A stretch of DNA of 54,697 nt from Thermodesulfobacteriaceae bacterium (lineage in GTDB: Bacteria; Desulfobacterota; Thermodesulfobacteria; Thermodesulfobacteriales; Thermodesulfobacteriaceae): positions 1 through 54,697 of the forward strand of contig WGAR01000003.1 in NCBI GenBank assembly GCA_015494725.1, read 5' to 3'. The notes beneath the pieces are model-generated. The model ran no database searches and was not told the origin of the DNA. It worked only from the letters and a program-made list of their open reading frames with translations. A program made the translations under genes and the position numbers. Below are positions 16,595 to 25,800 of the stretch, in pieces. Positions within the stretch are counted from its first letter, which is position 1. Each line of letters begins with the position of its first letter.

Positions 16595-17356
16595 TTAATT
16601 AATGGTGTAAAACACATTGGGACGAGCCCCCATGGACGGCCTCAGAACCCAGATGGCCCGGTAGGGATCGTGCACCAGTTGATAGACCCTGCTGTTGGGA
16701 TCGGCCAGATCTCCGAAGATACGCACCCCTGCCGGACAGGCCTTGGCACAGGCCGTGGGGAACTTGCCCTTCGACAGCCGGGACTCCCAGCAGAAGTCAC
16801 ATTTATCAATGGCCCGTTTTTCCTCGTTAAAGTAGCGCATATCATAGGGACAGGCAGCCATACAGGTCTTACACCCGATACACTTTTTAACATTCACTTT
16901 CACGATGCCGGTTTCCGGATCCTTATAGGTGGCCCTGGTGGGGCAGGCCCGCACACAGGGGGGTTCGTTACAATGGTTGCAGAGAATGGGCATGAAACGT
17001 CGGGTCCATTGCCCCTCTCCGCTGGGCAGATGTTGCTCCAGGATCCTGGTGCGCCAGCCGTAGGGGGGAACATGATTGGTCTTGCGGCAGGCCTCCATGC
17101 AGAGCTGACAATCTATGCACCGATCCGTACGCAGGACCATGCTGTAGTGGGGTTTGTACGGATATTTATCCACATACTCCGGAATATCCGCATACACCTC
17201 GCGCACCCGGGATACCACCGAAAGGAGCTTGCCTCCGGCATACACCCCTGTAATCACCAGGCCCAGTTTCAGGAAGGCCCTTCTTTCCTCGCTGGCGATA
17301 TGTTCAACGCCCTCGTTCTTCAAGCTCTTTACCCAATCTGCAAAGCCTTTAAACAT
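16595..17356 (-). CDS. Tat-exported four-cluster ferredoxin subunit (DsrO/HybA/PsrB type)
   Basis: 253 residues. A Tat-like signal with twin arginine at 25-26 (SEERRAFLKLGLVITG) targets it to the periplasmic face. Four [4Fe-4S] binding sets follow: CIDCQLCMEACRKTN, CNHCNEPPCVRACP, CIGCKTCMAACP, and CDFCWES...CAKACP. Such subunits form the electron wire between an NrfD-type membrane protein and a partner. It lies 30 bases after the NrfD gene and 23 bases before the triheme cytochrome; AAGGAGGTGACGCC precedes its ATG. There is no molybdopterin subunit in the cluster. Confidence 0.9.
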   Translation of the reverse strand: MFKGFADWVKSLKNEGVEHIASEERRAFLKLGLVITGVYAGGKLLSVVSRVREVYADIPEYVDKYPYKPHYSMVLRTDRCIDCQLCMEACRKTNHVPPYGWRTRILEQHLPSGEGQWTRRFMPILCNHCNEPPCVRACPTRATYKDPETGIVKVNVKKCIGCKTCMAACPYDMRYFNEEKRAIDKCDFCWESRLSKGKFPTACAKACPAGVRIFGDLADPNSRVYQLVHDPYRAIWVLRPSMGARPNVFYTIN

Positions 17357-17386
17357 GGCGTCACCTCCTTAAGTTATCTAAAATTA

Positions 17387-18547
17387 TTAATGAATAGGTT
17401 TATGTCCATCAAAGGCCATCTCCCCCCAGAGAAAGAGGGCTCCGAAAAGTCCTAGACTCCCCAGCACCACCAGCCACTCGGAAAGGGAAGGGGTATAGTG
17501 ATAGTACTCGGGAAGGCCATAGATATGCATTCCCGCATAGTGGGGTACGATCTGCCCGCCTATAACCAGGTCGTAACGCATTACGAAGATGGCCAGCAGG
17601 GCCAGCCCCGAGACCAGAGCCATGGCATTGATATCCCGGGCCCGGACCCCCACCACCACCAGGAAGGGAAGAACCAGCCCCAGGAAGACCTCAAAAACCC
17701 AGAAATTGAAGGCGAAGGGGCCCTTGAGGAAGGCCATGATGGTTTCCCATTTACCGTGGGGTTTGCCGGCCAGACTGGCGATGATCTTCCACACGGTAAA
17801 GAAGATGACCACCGCGGTGAGCAGGGCATAGACCTTTCCCGTGACCTGAAGGGCCTTGACGGTGGATTCGTCCATCTCGCGGCCGGAGAAACGATAGGCA
17901 AACCAGGTGAAAAAGATGATGGCCGCGGCCCCGCTCATCATGGCCGAGGCAATAAAGTAGATGGGCATATACGGACCGTACCAGAATTCGTGGGCATGCA
18001 GTAACCCGAAGACCGCACCCAGGTTACTGTGGGCGGCTACTCCGGCGATGACCCCCAGAAGCCCGGCCAGGGCGGCCTGTTTGTGCCGATGCAGCCGGAT
18101 AAGCCCGAACTCGATCAGCATAAAAAAGAGGTAGGCCCCGTAGAGGGTTCCCATCCACCAGATATTGGAGCGCAGGTTCGGGGAAAGAGAATTCCAGATG
18201 GGCAACCGCCAGGGGTTTTCCAGTTCCATACCGATGGCAAAGAAGCCGGCCAGAATGGTACAGATGGCCAGAAAAATGCTTCGACTGGCCACCGGCTCCA
18301 TGGGCTTATACCCGAAGACATGCCCAATGGAGGAGGTAAGGCAGAGCCCCGTGGAGGTCACCACCCAGAACACATAGGTGGAGATCAGGACTCCCCAGGG
18401 GATCTCCCGGGTCACTCCGTAGGCCTCCATGTGCCCCACTACAAAGGATCGAATCCCTGCTCCCAGACCTATAACCAATAGAATCAGGGAGACCACAAAT
18501 AACCCTACGATCTTTGAATTCTTCACTGCACCCTGTGTCGCCACCAT
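17387..18547 (-). CDS. NrfD/PsrC-type quinone-interacting membrane protein
   Basis: 386 residues with eight to ten membrane segments. It resembles PsrC/DsrP/HybB proteins, which oxidise or reduce menaquinone and pass electrons to a periplasmic FeS subunit. Visible: GVLISTYVFWVVTSTGLC near residue 55, FAIGMELENPWR, HSNLGAVFGLLHAHEFWYGPYMP and the late ARDINAMALVSGLALLAIFVMRYD. First gene of the three-gene operon. The ATG has AAAGGAGGG six bases upstream. Confidence 0.9.
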   Translation of the reverse strand: MVATQGAVKNSKIVGLFVVSLILLVIGLGAGIRSFVVGHMEAYGVTREIPWGVLISTYVFWVVTSTGLCLTSSIGHVFGYKPMEPVASRSIFLAICTILAGFFAIGMELENPWRLPIWNSLSPNLRSNIWWMGTLYGAYLFFMLIEFGLIRLHRHKQAALAGLLGVIAGVAAHSNLGAVFGLLHAHEFWYGPYMPIYFIASAMMSGAAAIIFFTWFAYRFSGREMDESTVKALQVTGKVYALLTAVVIFFTVWKIIASLAGKPHGKWETIMAFLKGPFAFNFWVFEVFLGLVLPFLVVVGVRARDINAMALVSGLALLAIFVMRYDLVIGGQIVPHYAGMHIYGLPEYYHYTPSLSEWLVVLGSLGLFGALFLWGEMAFDGHKPIH

Positions 18548-18603
18548 AAAACCCTCCTTTATCCTTGGAAATTAATACTTCCAAAAATGCACACGCAATA
18601 TAG

Positions 18604-18633
18604 GTTTTAGCAGAATTTTTTAGTCCAGGTCAA
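18604..18633 (-). promoter_or_regulatory. Possible promoter of the nrfD-FeS-cytochrome operon
   Basis: Minus strand: TTGACC (18633-18628), 18-base spacer ending in an extended -10 TGC, then TAAAAC (18609-18604). It would give a leader of about 50 bases carrying the nrfD Shine-Dalgarno. It lies between the terminator of the hexaheme gene and nrfD. Confidence 0.4.
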
Positions 18634-18713
18634 ATTGAATAGGAGGGGAAGACTAGGGATTGGTGGGATATGGGGTGAAAAAAAGGATTTACCAATGAAT
18701 TTTTTAAAGAATA

Positions 18714-18737
18714 GGGGGCGATATCTCTATCGCCCCC
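18714..18737 (-). terminator. Terminator of the hexaheme cytochrome gene
   Basis: Ten-base perfect stem GGGGGCGATA / TATCGCCCCC with a four-base loop, 20 bases after the stop codon. On the minus strand it is followed by the T-rich TATTCTTT. It separates the hexaheme gene from the nrfD operon. Confidence 0.75.
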
Positions 18738-18756
18738 CGAATATCGACGATTACGC

Positions 18757-20169
18757 TTATTGTCCTAAAAGAGTTTCTAAAATTTCCGGATTTTCTTCAT
18801 CCTCAGCCAGAATATTGTGGCAGAGGGTGCAATCCTGGGTAATAGTCTCGCCCTCGCTGTTCTCAAACTCTTCGTTGTGACAGCGCCAGCATCCGGTATG
18901 GGAGAGGAAATTGGGATAGGTGTTCCAGGAGATATTCATCTGCGGGAAGACGTTGCGCATGTAGGCGTCGGTAGCTCCCTGGATGGCCTGATTGATCTCC
19001 TGGGTCTTGTCCTTAAGGAGACGGGGGTAGTTTTTCTGATAGAAGGCCCGGATATACTGAGCGATTTTCACCCGGGCCTCTTTACGGGAGTGGTACTTCT
19101 GGGTGATGGCCTCGAGAGCCACCTTTTTAATATAGGGTAGATCGGTGGGGATACGCCCCTTTAGGAACTCCAGATCCAGGGCCTCTTCAGGAGAATAGAA
19201 GATGTGGGTGGGACGATTGTGGCAGTCTATACAGTCCATCCGGCGCACGCGGACCTCTTTGCCCTCGATCTTTTCTCCGGATCGTTTGAAAACGGTCTTA
19301 TGGCCGTTTTCTATCTTGGTGACCTCCACGATATGCTGGCGTTTTTCGTCCGTATATTTGTAAAAGATCTCCACGTCCGGAGAAACGTGCCAGTGGATAC
19401 CGTGGGGTTTTTTGGCCCACATACCACCGGTTCCTATCTTCATGAGAAGTACGGTATAGAGCCGGGTGTTCTTCTTATCCGGGGAATATTTTTCCTTGAT
19501 GACCAGTTTGTCCCCGATGAAGTATTCCGGACGGTGACATTCCTCGCAGGTCTCCCGGGCCGGACGGAGTTTGTGCAGGGGGGTGGGGATGGGACGCGGA
19601 TAGGTCTTGCTTACGTATTCCACCACCTCCTTTAAGCCGCTCAGCTTGGACTTCACGAACCAGCTGGCTCCGGGACCGATATGACATTCCACACACTTTA
19701 CATGGGCGTGGGGAGAGTAGGTGTAGGCGGTATATTCCGGGGTCATTACCCGATGACACAGTTTTCCGCAGAAGTTTACCGACTCGGTGTAGTGATAAGC
19801 ACTGTAAACAATGGCTCCCATGCAGACAAGCACAATGGTGAGGACCACCGAGGTGATAAAGGCCGTCTCCTTGAGGACCTTGGCCTTATCCGCCTTCTGG
19901 ACCAGATCGCTTATAACCTCTCTAGAAAAAAAGCCCTGCCTGGAGATAAAAATGCCTACACAGAAAAGGGCCAGACCAAAAATCATCAAAGGAAACAAAC
20001 CCAGATAGAAAAACTGCTGCCAGGCCGGCGATTCTACATGGTAAATATTATCTACAAAAGAGAAAATGGTTAGAGGAGGAACCGTCAATATAAGTATTAT
20101 AGTTCCGATAAAACAAAACTTATTTTGTCGAATAAAATTCTTAAAAAAAATCCACCCCTCTCTTAGCAT
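18757..20169 (-). CDS. Membrane-bound hexaheme cytochrome with NapC/NrfH-like core
   Basis: 470 residues. Three membrane helices at about 18-40, 52-76 and 105-125. Six haem sites: an unusual CxxxCH at 134-139 (CGKLCH), then CxxCH at 159-163, 208-212, 313-317, 427-431 and 447-451. The region from 130 to 190 (CHRVMTPEYTAYTYSPHAHVKCVECHIGPGASWF) is NapC/NrfH-like, so it probably takes electrons from menaquinol to the periplasm. The long C-terminal part with the last three haems exceeds ordinary NrfH. It has its own Shine-Dalgarno (AAGGAGGGAG) and terminator. Likely works with the neighbouring NrfD complex; the terminal acceptor is unknown. Confidence 0.88.
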   Translation of the reverse strand: MLREGWIFFKNFIRQNKFCFIGTIILILTVPPLTIFSFVDNIYHVESPAWQQFFYLGLFPLMIFGLALFCVGIFISRQGFFSREVISDLVQKADKAKVLKETAFITSVVLTIVLVCMGAIVYSAYHYTESVNFCGKLCHRVMTPEYTAYTYSPHAHVKCVECHIGPGASWFVKSKLSGLKEVVEYVSKTYPRPIPTPLHKLRPARETCEECHRPEYFIGDKLVIKEKYSPDKKNTRLYTVLLMKIGTGGMWAKKPHGIHWHVSPDVEIFYKYTDEKRQHIVEVTKIENGHKTVFKRSGEKIEGKEVRVRRMDCIDCHNRPTHIFYSPEEALDLEFLKGRIPTDLPYIKKVALEAITQKYHSRKEARVKIAQYIRAFYQKNYPRLLKDKTQEINQAIQGATDAYMRNVFPQMNISWNTYPNFLSHTGCWRCHNEEFENSEGETITQDCTLCHNILAEDEENPEILETLLGQ

Positions 20170-20241
20170 TATTCTCCCTCCTTATCCAAATTTTTATAAA
20201 AATTTTATATTAAAGGGTAAAATGAAACTAAATAAAGAGCA

Positions 20242-20273
20242 TTTTAAAGGGGGGCTTGCGCCCCCCTTTAAAA
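20242..20273. terminator. Strong symmetric hairpin, probable terminator
   Basis: TTTTAAAGGGGGGC, loop TTGC, GCCCCCCTTTAAAA: a 14-base stem between the hexaheme gene and the small membrane protein genes. It is nearly symmetric and could stop transcripts of the three membrane-protein genes (minus strand). The U-tract is short. Confidence 0.6.
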
Positions 20274-20305
20274 GGTGGTGAAGAGGTGGAAAAGTTAAAG
20301 TTTAA

Positions 20306-20485
20306 CTAAGCAGTGGCCGTGGCCACTCCCACCTCTTTCTCTTCCTTCGTAGAAGTATGCAGGGCCGTTCCCATGCGGGAAATAAAGGCCAGACCCGCGA
20401 TCGCCGGAATAATGGCAAACGGGCCCAGCACCATAAAAGCTACTAACCCAAGGACAACCAGGATCAACTCTTTTAACCCCTTCAT
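20306..20485 (-). CDS. Small membrane protein, 59 residues, unknown
   Basis: MKGLKELILVVLGLVAFMVL at the start is a membrane helix, and a second hydrophobic stretch (LGPFAIIPAIAGLAFI) follows; the tail is charged (STKEEKEVG). AAGGAGG lies five bases before the ATG, an ideal spacing, and the ATG overlaps the stop of the 79-residue gene (ATGA). It is too short for most gene finders. Function unknown; it is last in a row of three membrane-protein genes. Confidence 0.72.
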   Translation of the reverse strand: MKGLKELILVVLGLVAFMVLGPFAIIPAIAGLAFISRMGTALHTSTKEEKEVGVATATA

Positions 20486-20721
20486 GACAACCTCCTTAAA
20501 CCTTTATTTACTTCTTTAATAACAAGCCCGAAGGGACTTGTCAATACCAAACCAAGACTTCCTTTAAATATGGAAATTGAAAATTCCAGTTTAAGGGAAA
20601 TATATCGACGACCAATAAATATGATTGGTAATATAAAAATCGGAAAAACAAAAGAAAATAAAAAGTAAAGCAGGGAACCTTTAATAAGCAAAATAAAAAG
20701 AAATGGGAGGCCACCTTTCAT
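20482..20721 (-). CDS. Small hydrophobic protein, 79 residues, unknown
   Basis: Very hydrophobic (FLFILLIKGSLLYFLFSFVF, then PIFILPIIFIG and SLGLVLTSPFGLVI), two or three membrane helices. Its ATG overlaps the previous stop as ATGA, and its own stop overlaps the next ATG as ATGA; the last codons carry the Shine-Dalgarno of the next gene. Such overlaps at both ends argue for a real gene. The DNA is clearly more AT-rich than its surroundings, which lowers confidence. No family recognised. Confidence 0.55.
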   Translation of the reverse strand: MKGGLPFLFILLIKGSLLYFLFSFVFPIFILPIIFIGRRYISLKLEFSISIFKGSLGLVLTSPFGLVIKEVNKGLRRLS

Positions 20722-21638
20722 GGAATAAAGGATAAAACGGTGTGTTTATCTATCTGGTGAAAGATCCAAAGAGAAAATAAGACTGGAAAAATTATTACCA
20801 GAACGGATCCGGAGTAACGACGAAAAATTCGGGCAAAGGTCCACATGGACCAGCATTCCAGAGCGAAGGGAGGGAAGCCCAGATAGCCGGGAAGGGGCAT
20901 CTCGAAGAGTTTTACCCGCATAAGCCAGGCCCAGGGGAGGGTATAGACCCACTTGGTGCCGGCCCAGTAATTCCACGATTCCCAGAAAAGGCCGCAGAGC
21001 AGACCGGCGAGAAGCAGTAGGAACGGTCGCCGAAAAGACCCCTCCTCCAGATCGTAAAGCAGGGAATCCTCTCGAGCCAGGAGATAATTGATCGGCTCCA
21101 GGAGCAAAAAGGCCCATACCCAGACCAGAGAAAAAAAGTAGTGGGGATAGGCCACCGGCAGGATCAGAGTCAGAATACCCAGGAGGGTGAGCAGGGGAAA
21201 GGTTCGGGCGGGATCACCTAAGGGCCTGAGGGAATATCGGCCCGGAAGCACCCTTTCCAGTAGATCGTAGGTCTCAAAGATACCGGGAAGAACGGTGGCA
21301 AAGGCCAGAGTATATCCTAACCAGCGCAAAAATATGGACGATGGAACATTGATATAGGACCAATTCTTAAGAAAAAGGTTGAACCACTCAAAGATGAGCC
21401 AGAAGAAGACCGAGGTGGCGCATAGGGCGGCAAACCCTCGCGGGGAAGAGGTAAGGCGGGATGTTCCCCGGAGTTTGAGGTTGAGCCAGTCGGCAAAAAG
21501 GATGTAGCTCCACCAGGCGAAAAGATAGAACCAGGTCTTCAGGAAGGGGCAGCCCTGGAGGAGCCCCCACCAGGCTCCCGCAAAGACCAGGACCGCTCCG
21601 GGGCCATAGATACGCTTGAGGAACCCTGTCATGCCCAT
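20718..21638 (-). CDS. Conserved multi-pass membrane protein, unknown function
   Basis: 306 residues with about eight membrane helices. Aromatic-rich motifs such as FWESWNYWAGTKW and MPLPGYLGFPPFALECW stand out and look conserved, but no family function is recognised. There is no Shine-Dalgarno; a promoter with 6 bases between its -10 box and the ATG suggests a leaderless mRNA. Divergent from the HDOD gene. Two small membrane-protein genes follow with ATGA overlaps, so the three may form one membrane assembly. Confidence 0.85.
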   Translation of the reverse strand: MGMTGFLKRIYGPGAVLVFAGAWWGLLQGCPFLKTWFYLFAWWSYILFADWLNLKLRGTSRLTSSPRGFAALCATSVFFWLIFEWFNLFLKNWSYINVPSSIFLRWLGYTLAFATVLPGIFETYDLLERVLPGRYSLRPLGDPARTFPLLTLLGILTLILPVAYPHYFFSLVWVWAFLLLEPINYLLAREDSLLYDLEEGSFRRPFLLLLAGLLCGLFWESWNYWAGTKWVYTLPWAWLMRVKLFEMPLPGYLGFPPFALECWSMWTFARIFRRYSGSVLVIIFPVLFSLWIFHQIDKHTVLSFIP

Positions 21639-21644
21639 TTTCTA

Positions 21645-21673
21645 AGTCTAAAGGTCCGGCGACGGGGAGACAA
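21645..21673 (-). promoter_or_regulatory. Possible promoter of the membrane-protein operon
   Basis: Minus strand: TTGTCT (21673-21668), 17-base spacer, TAGACT (21650-21645), then six bases to the ATG at 21638. Four of six consensus bases in each box. The placement implies a leaderless transcript. The 160-base divergent gap also holds a small inverted repeat, ATAAT-ATCC-ATTAT, at 21695-21708. Confidence 0.45.
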
Positions 21674-21762
21674 GCCGAGGGATCTTTATTTTACATAATA
21701 TCCATTATCGGACATAAGTAACGGGGCTATCCCTAAAGTAACAAAACTTTCCTCCTTAAGGA

Positions 21763-21791
21763 TTGACTCGGGCTTAAAAATATTCTAATAA
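21763..21791 (+). promoter_or_regulatory. Promoter of the HDOD gene
   Basis: TTGACT (21763-21768), 17-base spacer, TAATAA (21786-21791), then seven bases to the ATG at 21799. No ribosome binding site exists between -10 box and ATG, so the mRNA is probably leaderless. Confidence 0.55.
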
Positions 21792-21798
21792 AAAATTA

Positions 21799-22887
21799 AT
21801 GCCCTTGAAATTTCTGTTTCTCTTTCTCCTGGTGGGTATCGTGCTCTATTTTTTCTACCGTCGCTTTGCGACCGGAGTTACCGTTTCCACCGAATCCACC
21901 GAAAATCGGTCCGAGACCCTTACCGATTACTCCTCCCTCCCGGGCCAGGAGTCCGGAACAGCCCCTGTATCCCCGCGGGAGGTCATCTCTTACGACCTCA
22001 CTCGCTACTCCTGGGGCGCGGCCCCGGCCCAGGCGGAGGCAGAAAAAATCCTCCGGGATTTCCTTAAAGACGTTCCGCCTCCCCGAACCATCTCCCCCAG
22101 GCTGGAAGAACTCCTCAGCAATCCGGAATCCAACGTCCAGGAGATCGCCCGGATGGTCTCGCTGGACCCTCTTCTTACCGCGCAGATCCTTAAGGTGGCC
22201 AACTCGGCCTATTTCCGCCCCTCCGGAGCCCCCCGGATCAATTCTGTTCACCGGGCTATTATCCTCCTGGGATACAATTATCTGCGCGTACTGCTACTGG
22301 AATACTTCTTCCGCAGGACCCTGGAAAAATGCACCTCTCTTCCTCCGCAGGAATTCTTAAAAATCTGGAAGCATTCCATCGAGGTATCCGCCATTTTGGG
22401 AAGCATCGCCCTTGCCCGCCGCTACGATGTAGGAGTCTATACCACCGCGGGTATCCTTCACGATATAGGAAAATTCTTCCTCCCTCTCTTTCCGTCCTCG
22501 CAGGAGTTTTCTTTCAGCCAGGGAGAGGAAGACCTGCCTCCCCTCAAGGAGGAGGAAATCCGTTACGGATTCGGCCATACTCTTCTCGGCAAACTGGTCG
22601 TTAAGACCTGGGATCTTCCCCCGGAGATAGAGGCCGCGGTGGGCTATCATCATCCGGTATCCAGGCTCGAGTTCCTGGATCTCCCTCCAGAGAGCCGAAA
22701 GATAGCCGCCTGGGTAACCCTGGCCGATCACCTGGCCCATCTCTACGGACGCTTCGGCGGAGACTATGTCTATGAGGTTCCCGGGTGGGTATATACCTTC
22801 CTGGGCCTCAAGTCTCCGGAAGGCCTAATCACCCGGGAACTCCTCTGGGGCCTTAAAAGGGCCTCCTCCCTGGCCGAGGCCCTTTAG
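21799..22887 (+). CDS. Membrane-anchored HDOD-domain signalling protein
   Basis: 362 residues. One N-terminal membrane helix (FLFLFLLVGIVLYFFYRRF), a low-complexity linker of about 60 residues, then an HDOD domain from about 90. Visible HDOD pieces: IARMVSLDPLLTAQILKVANSAYF and INSVHRAIILLGYNYL. Unlike many HDOD proteins it keeps an HD pair, AGILHDIGKFF, and a later GYHHP, so it may retain metal-dependent phosphohydrolase activity. HDOD proteins act in regulatory networks; the partner here is unknown. It overlaps the end of fdhA by four bases (convergent). Confidence 0.85.
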   Translation: MPLKFLFLFLLVGIVLYFFYRRFATGVTVSTESTENRSETLTDYSSLPGQESGTAPVSPREVISYDLTRYSWGAAPAQAEAEKILRDFLKDVPPPRTISPRLEELLSNPESNVQEIARMVSLDPLLTAQILKVANSAYFRPSGAPRINSVHRAIILLGYNYLRVLLLEYFFRRTLEKCTSLPPQEFLKIWKHSIEVSAILGSIALARRYDVGVYTTAGILHDIGKFFLPLFPSSQEFSFSQGEEDLPPLKEEEIRYGFGHTLLGKLVVKTWDLPPEIEAAVGYHHPVSRLEFLDLPPESRKIAAWVTLADHLAHLYGRFGGDYVYEVPGWVYTFLGLKSPEGLITRELLWGLKRASSLAEAL

Positions 22888-25800
22888 GAGAGCTTCTCCA
22901 GTCTTACCGCCGCCACCTTATACTCCGGAGTGTGTACCTTCACGTCCATTCCCGCACTGGTGATCGTATTGGTCAGGGGATCCAGGAAATGAAAATCCAT
23001 AAAGAGGGTTCCCACCGGCACCCGGGAGGTTACATGGACCCGGGCCACGATCTCTCCCCTGCGGCTGACGATCCGGACCTGATCCCGCTCCCTGAGTCTG
23101 AGACGTCGGGCATCCCGGGGATTCATCTCTACCAGCTCCTCCGGCAGAAGTTCCATCAGCCCTTCCACCCTTCGGGTCATGGAACCGCAGTTGTAGTGAA
23201 ATAGCCTGCGGCCGGTGATGAGAAGGAAAGGATAAACCTCGTCCGGTTCCTCCTCCGGAGGCCAGTACCGGGGGATGGCAAAACGGGCCTTGCCGGTGGG
23301 GGTGGCAAAATTCTGTTCGAACATGATCCCGGTTCCGGGATGATCCTCGTGAGGCACCGGCCAGCAGAGTCCCTGCTCCTCCAGACGCTCGTAGGTGATC
23401 CCGGCAAAGGTCGGCATAAGACGGCGCATCTCCTCGAAGATGTCCCTCGGCGAACGGTAGCTCATGGAATAACCCATGCGTTTGGCTATCTCCACCAGGA
23501 TTTCCCAATCCGAGGGCAGATCCGCCGGGGGATCCACCAGTTTGCGAATCCTCTGAACCCGTCTCTCACCGTTGTCCGTGGTCCCCTCTTTCTCGAACAG
23601 GCAGGCCACCGGAAAAACCACATGGGCGAACTCTCCGGTCTTGGGAAAGAAGATGTCGTGAACCACCACCAGATCCAGGTTGATCAGGGCCTGGTGTACC
23701 ATCTTGAGATTGGCGTGGGTCTGGGCCACGTCGTAGCCCACGATGTAAAGAGCCCGCAGGTTTCCGGAAAGGGCTTCCTGATACATCCGGGGTTCGGTGA
23801 GCCCCGATCTCTGGGGAAGGGGGCGTCCCCAGACTTCCTCAAACTTCTTGCGCACCAGAGGGTCTTCTATCTTCTGATAGCCCGGAAGAACATAGGGAAG
23901 GGCCCCCATGTCGCAGGCCCCCTGGACGTTGTTCTGTCCTCGCAGGGGCATGGCCCCGGTCCCCGGACGCCCCACGTGCCCGCAGAGGAGGGCCAGATTG
24001 GCCAGGGCCATTACCCCGTAACTTCCACTGCGGTGTTCAGCCACCCCCAGCCCCCAGAAGATGAGGGCCCTTTCGGCCCGGGCATAAAGTCGGGCCACCT
24101 GTTCGATATAATCCTTGCGAATTCCCGTGATCCTCTCCACCCGTTCCAGAGGCCATTCGGTGAGGATATAGCGGGCGTAAGCCTCGAAATCCTCGGTGCG
24201 TTCCCGAATAAACTCCTCCCGGTAAAGGCCGTCTCGAAGGATCACATGGGCTATACCGTTGGCCAGGGCCACGTTGGACCCCGGACGCAGCGGAAGCCAC
24301 AGGTCCGCAAGCGAGGCCAGTTCCGTCTTCCGGGGATCCACCACCACCAGCTTGAGCCCCCGGGAGAGGGCGTCTTTTATCTTGTAGGACACTATGGGAT
24401 GGGCCTCCGAGGGATTGGCTCCCCATAAGATCAGAAGATCGGTTCGATATACCTCGTCGAAGGTTCCTGTGGCCGCGCCGGATCCGAAGGTGGCCGCGAG
24501 ACCCGCGACCGAAGGAGCATGTCAGACGCGGGCTGGGTTATCCACGTTATGGGTCCCGATCACCGCCCGGGCGAATTTCTGAGCGATAAAGGTCTCCTCG
24601 TTGGTGGTTCGGGCCGAACACAGGACCCCGATGCTATCCGGACCGTAACGCTCCCGGATCTCCAGAAGTCTTTCCGCTACAAATTCAAAGGCTTCCTCCC
24701 AGGAGACCTCCCGGAAAGGCTGCCCCCGGTCCCTTCGAAGCAGGGGCTTTTTCAACCGATCCGGATGACGGTAACAGGTGTAACCGAAACGTCCCTTTAC
24801 ACACAAACGCCCGTAATTGGGGGGCACTGGCGCCCCGGTTACCTCCAGGATGGTTCCGTTCTTGACCCTGGCCAGGAGGTTGCAACCGGTACCGCAATAG
24901 GGACACACCGTGCGTATCTCCCGTACCTCATTCCGGGAAAAGGGCACCGTGGAGTCCTTGCGGGTCAGAGCCCCGGTGGGACAGGCATCCACACAGGCCC
25001 CACAGGAGACGCAGTGCTCGGTAAAATTAAAGTGTATTTCTTCCTCCGGAGTCCCCTGGGCGTAAATCTTCAATTCCAGCCCTTCGTGCTGACAGCTTCG
25101 CACACACCGGAAACATCCCACGCATTTGTTGGGATCCACCTCTATAAAGGGATGTTCGGTCTGGAGGGTATATTTGGCCCGCACCCTTCCCCGGGCCGGT
25201 ACATTTTCGCGTATCAGGATCTCCCTGAAGGTACATTTATGAAACCCCAGACACCCGCATTTAAGACACCTTTCGGCCTCCCTGCGGGCGGCCTCCTCCG
25301 AAAGGGTCCCCACCACCTCCTGGAAATCCTCCTTGCGTTCCTGGGCCGGACGTTCCGCCGGTTTTTCGCGGGGAACCTGCGGGAACTGGGCGTAAAACTC
25401 CAGATCCATGTCTTCAGGGCGTCTCCCCCGGTTGAAATCGAACTTGACCGTGGGAAGGGACTTTTCCTTTTTGATTCCCATAAGATAGGCATGGATGGCT
25501 TCGGCGGCCTTTCTTCCGGAGGCCACCGCCTGGATCACGGTCTTGGGGCCGGAAACAAAATCTCCCCCGGCGAAGATTCCGGGGATATTGGTGGCCAGGG
25601 TATTGCTTTGAACCTTGAGTTGTCCGGTGGGGGTAACCGCCAGCCGGGCTTCCAGTTCCCCGAAGGTCCTGAATTCGGTAAAGGATTCCTCACCCCAGGC
25701 CCGAACCACCCAGTCAAAGTTCCTTATCTCCCTGGTGTCCTCAAGGGGCATGATGCGCCGGGCCTTGGTCTTGGGATCGGGTTCGGAAAGCACGGTTCGA

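Noticed and set aside
22884..24392. Separate short formate dehydrogenase gene starting at 24392
   Set aside because: It is the second half of fdhA after the Sec UGA; the frame is continuous and the Sec context is exact, so a broken or split gene is not needed.
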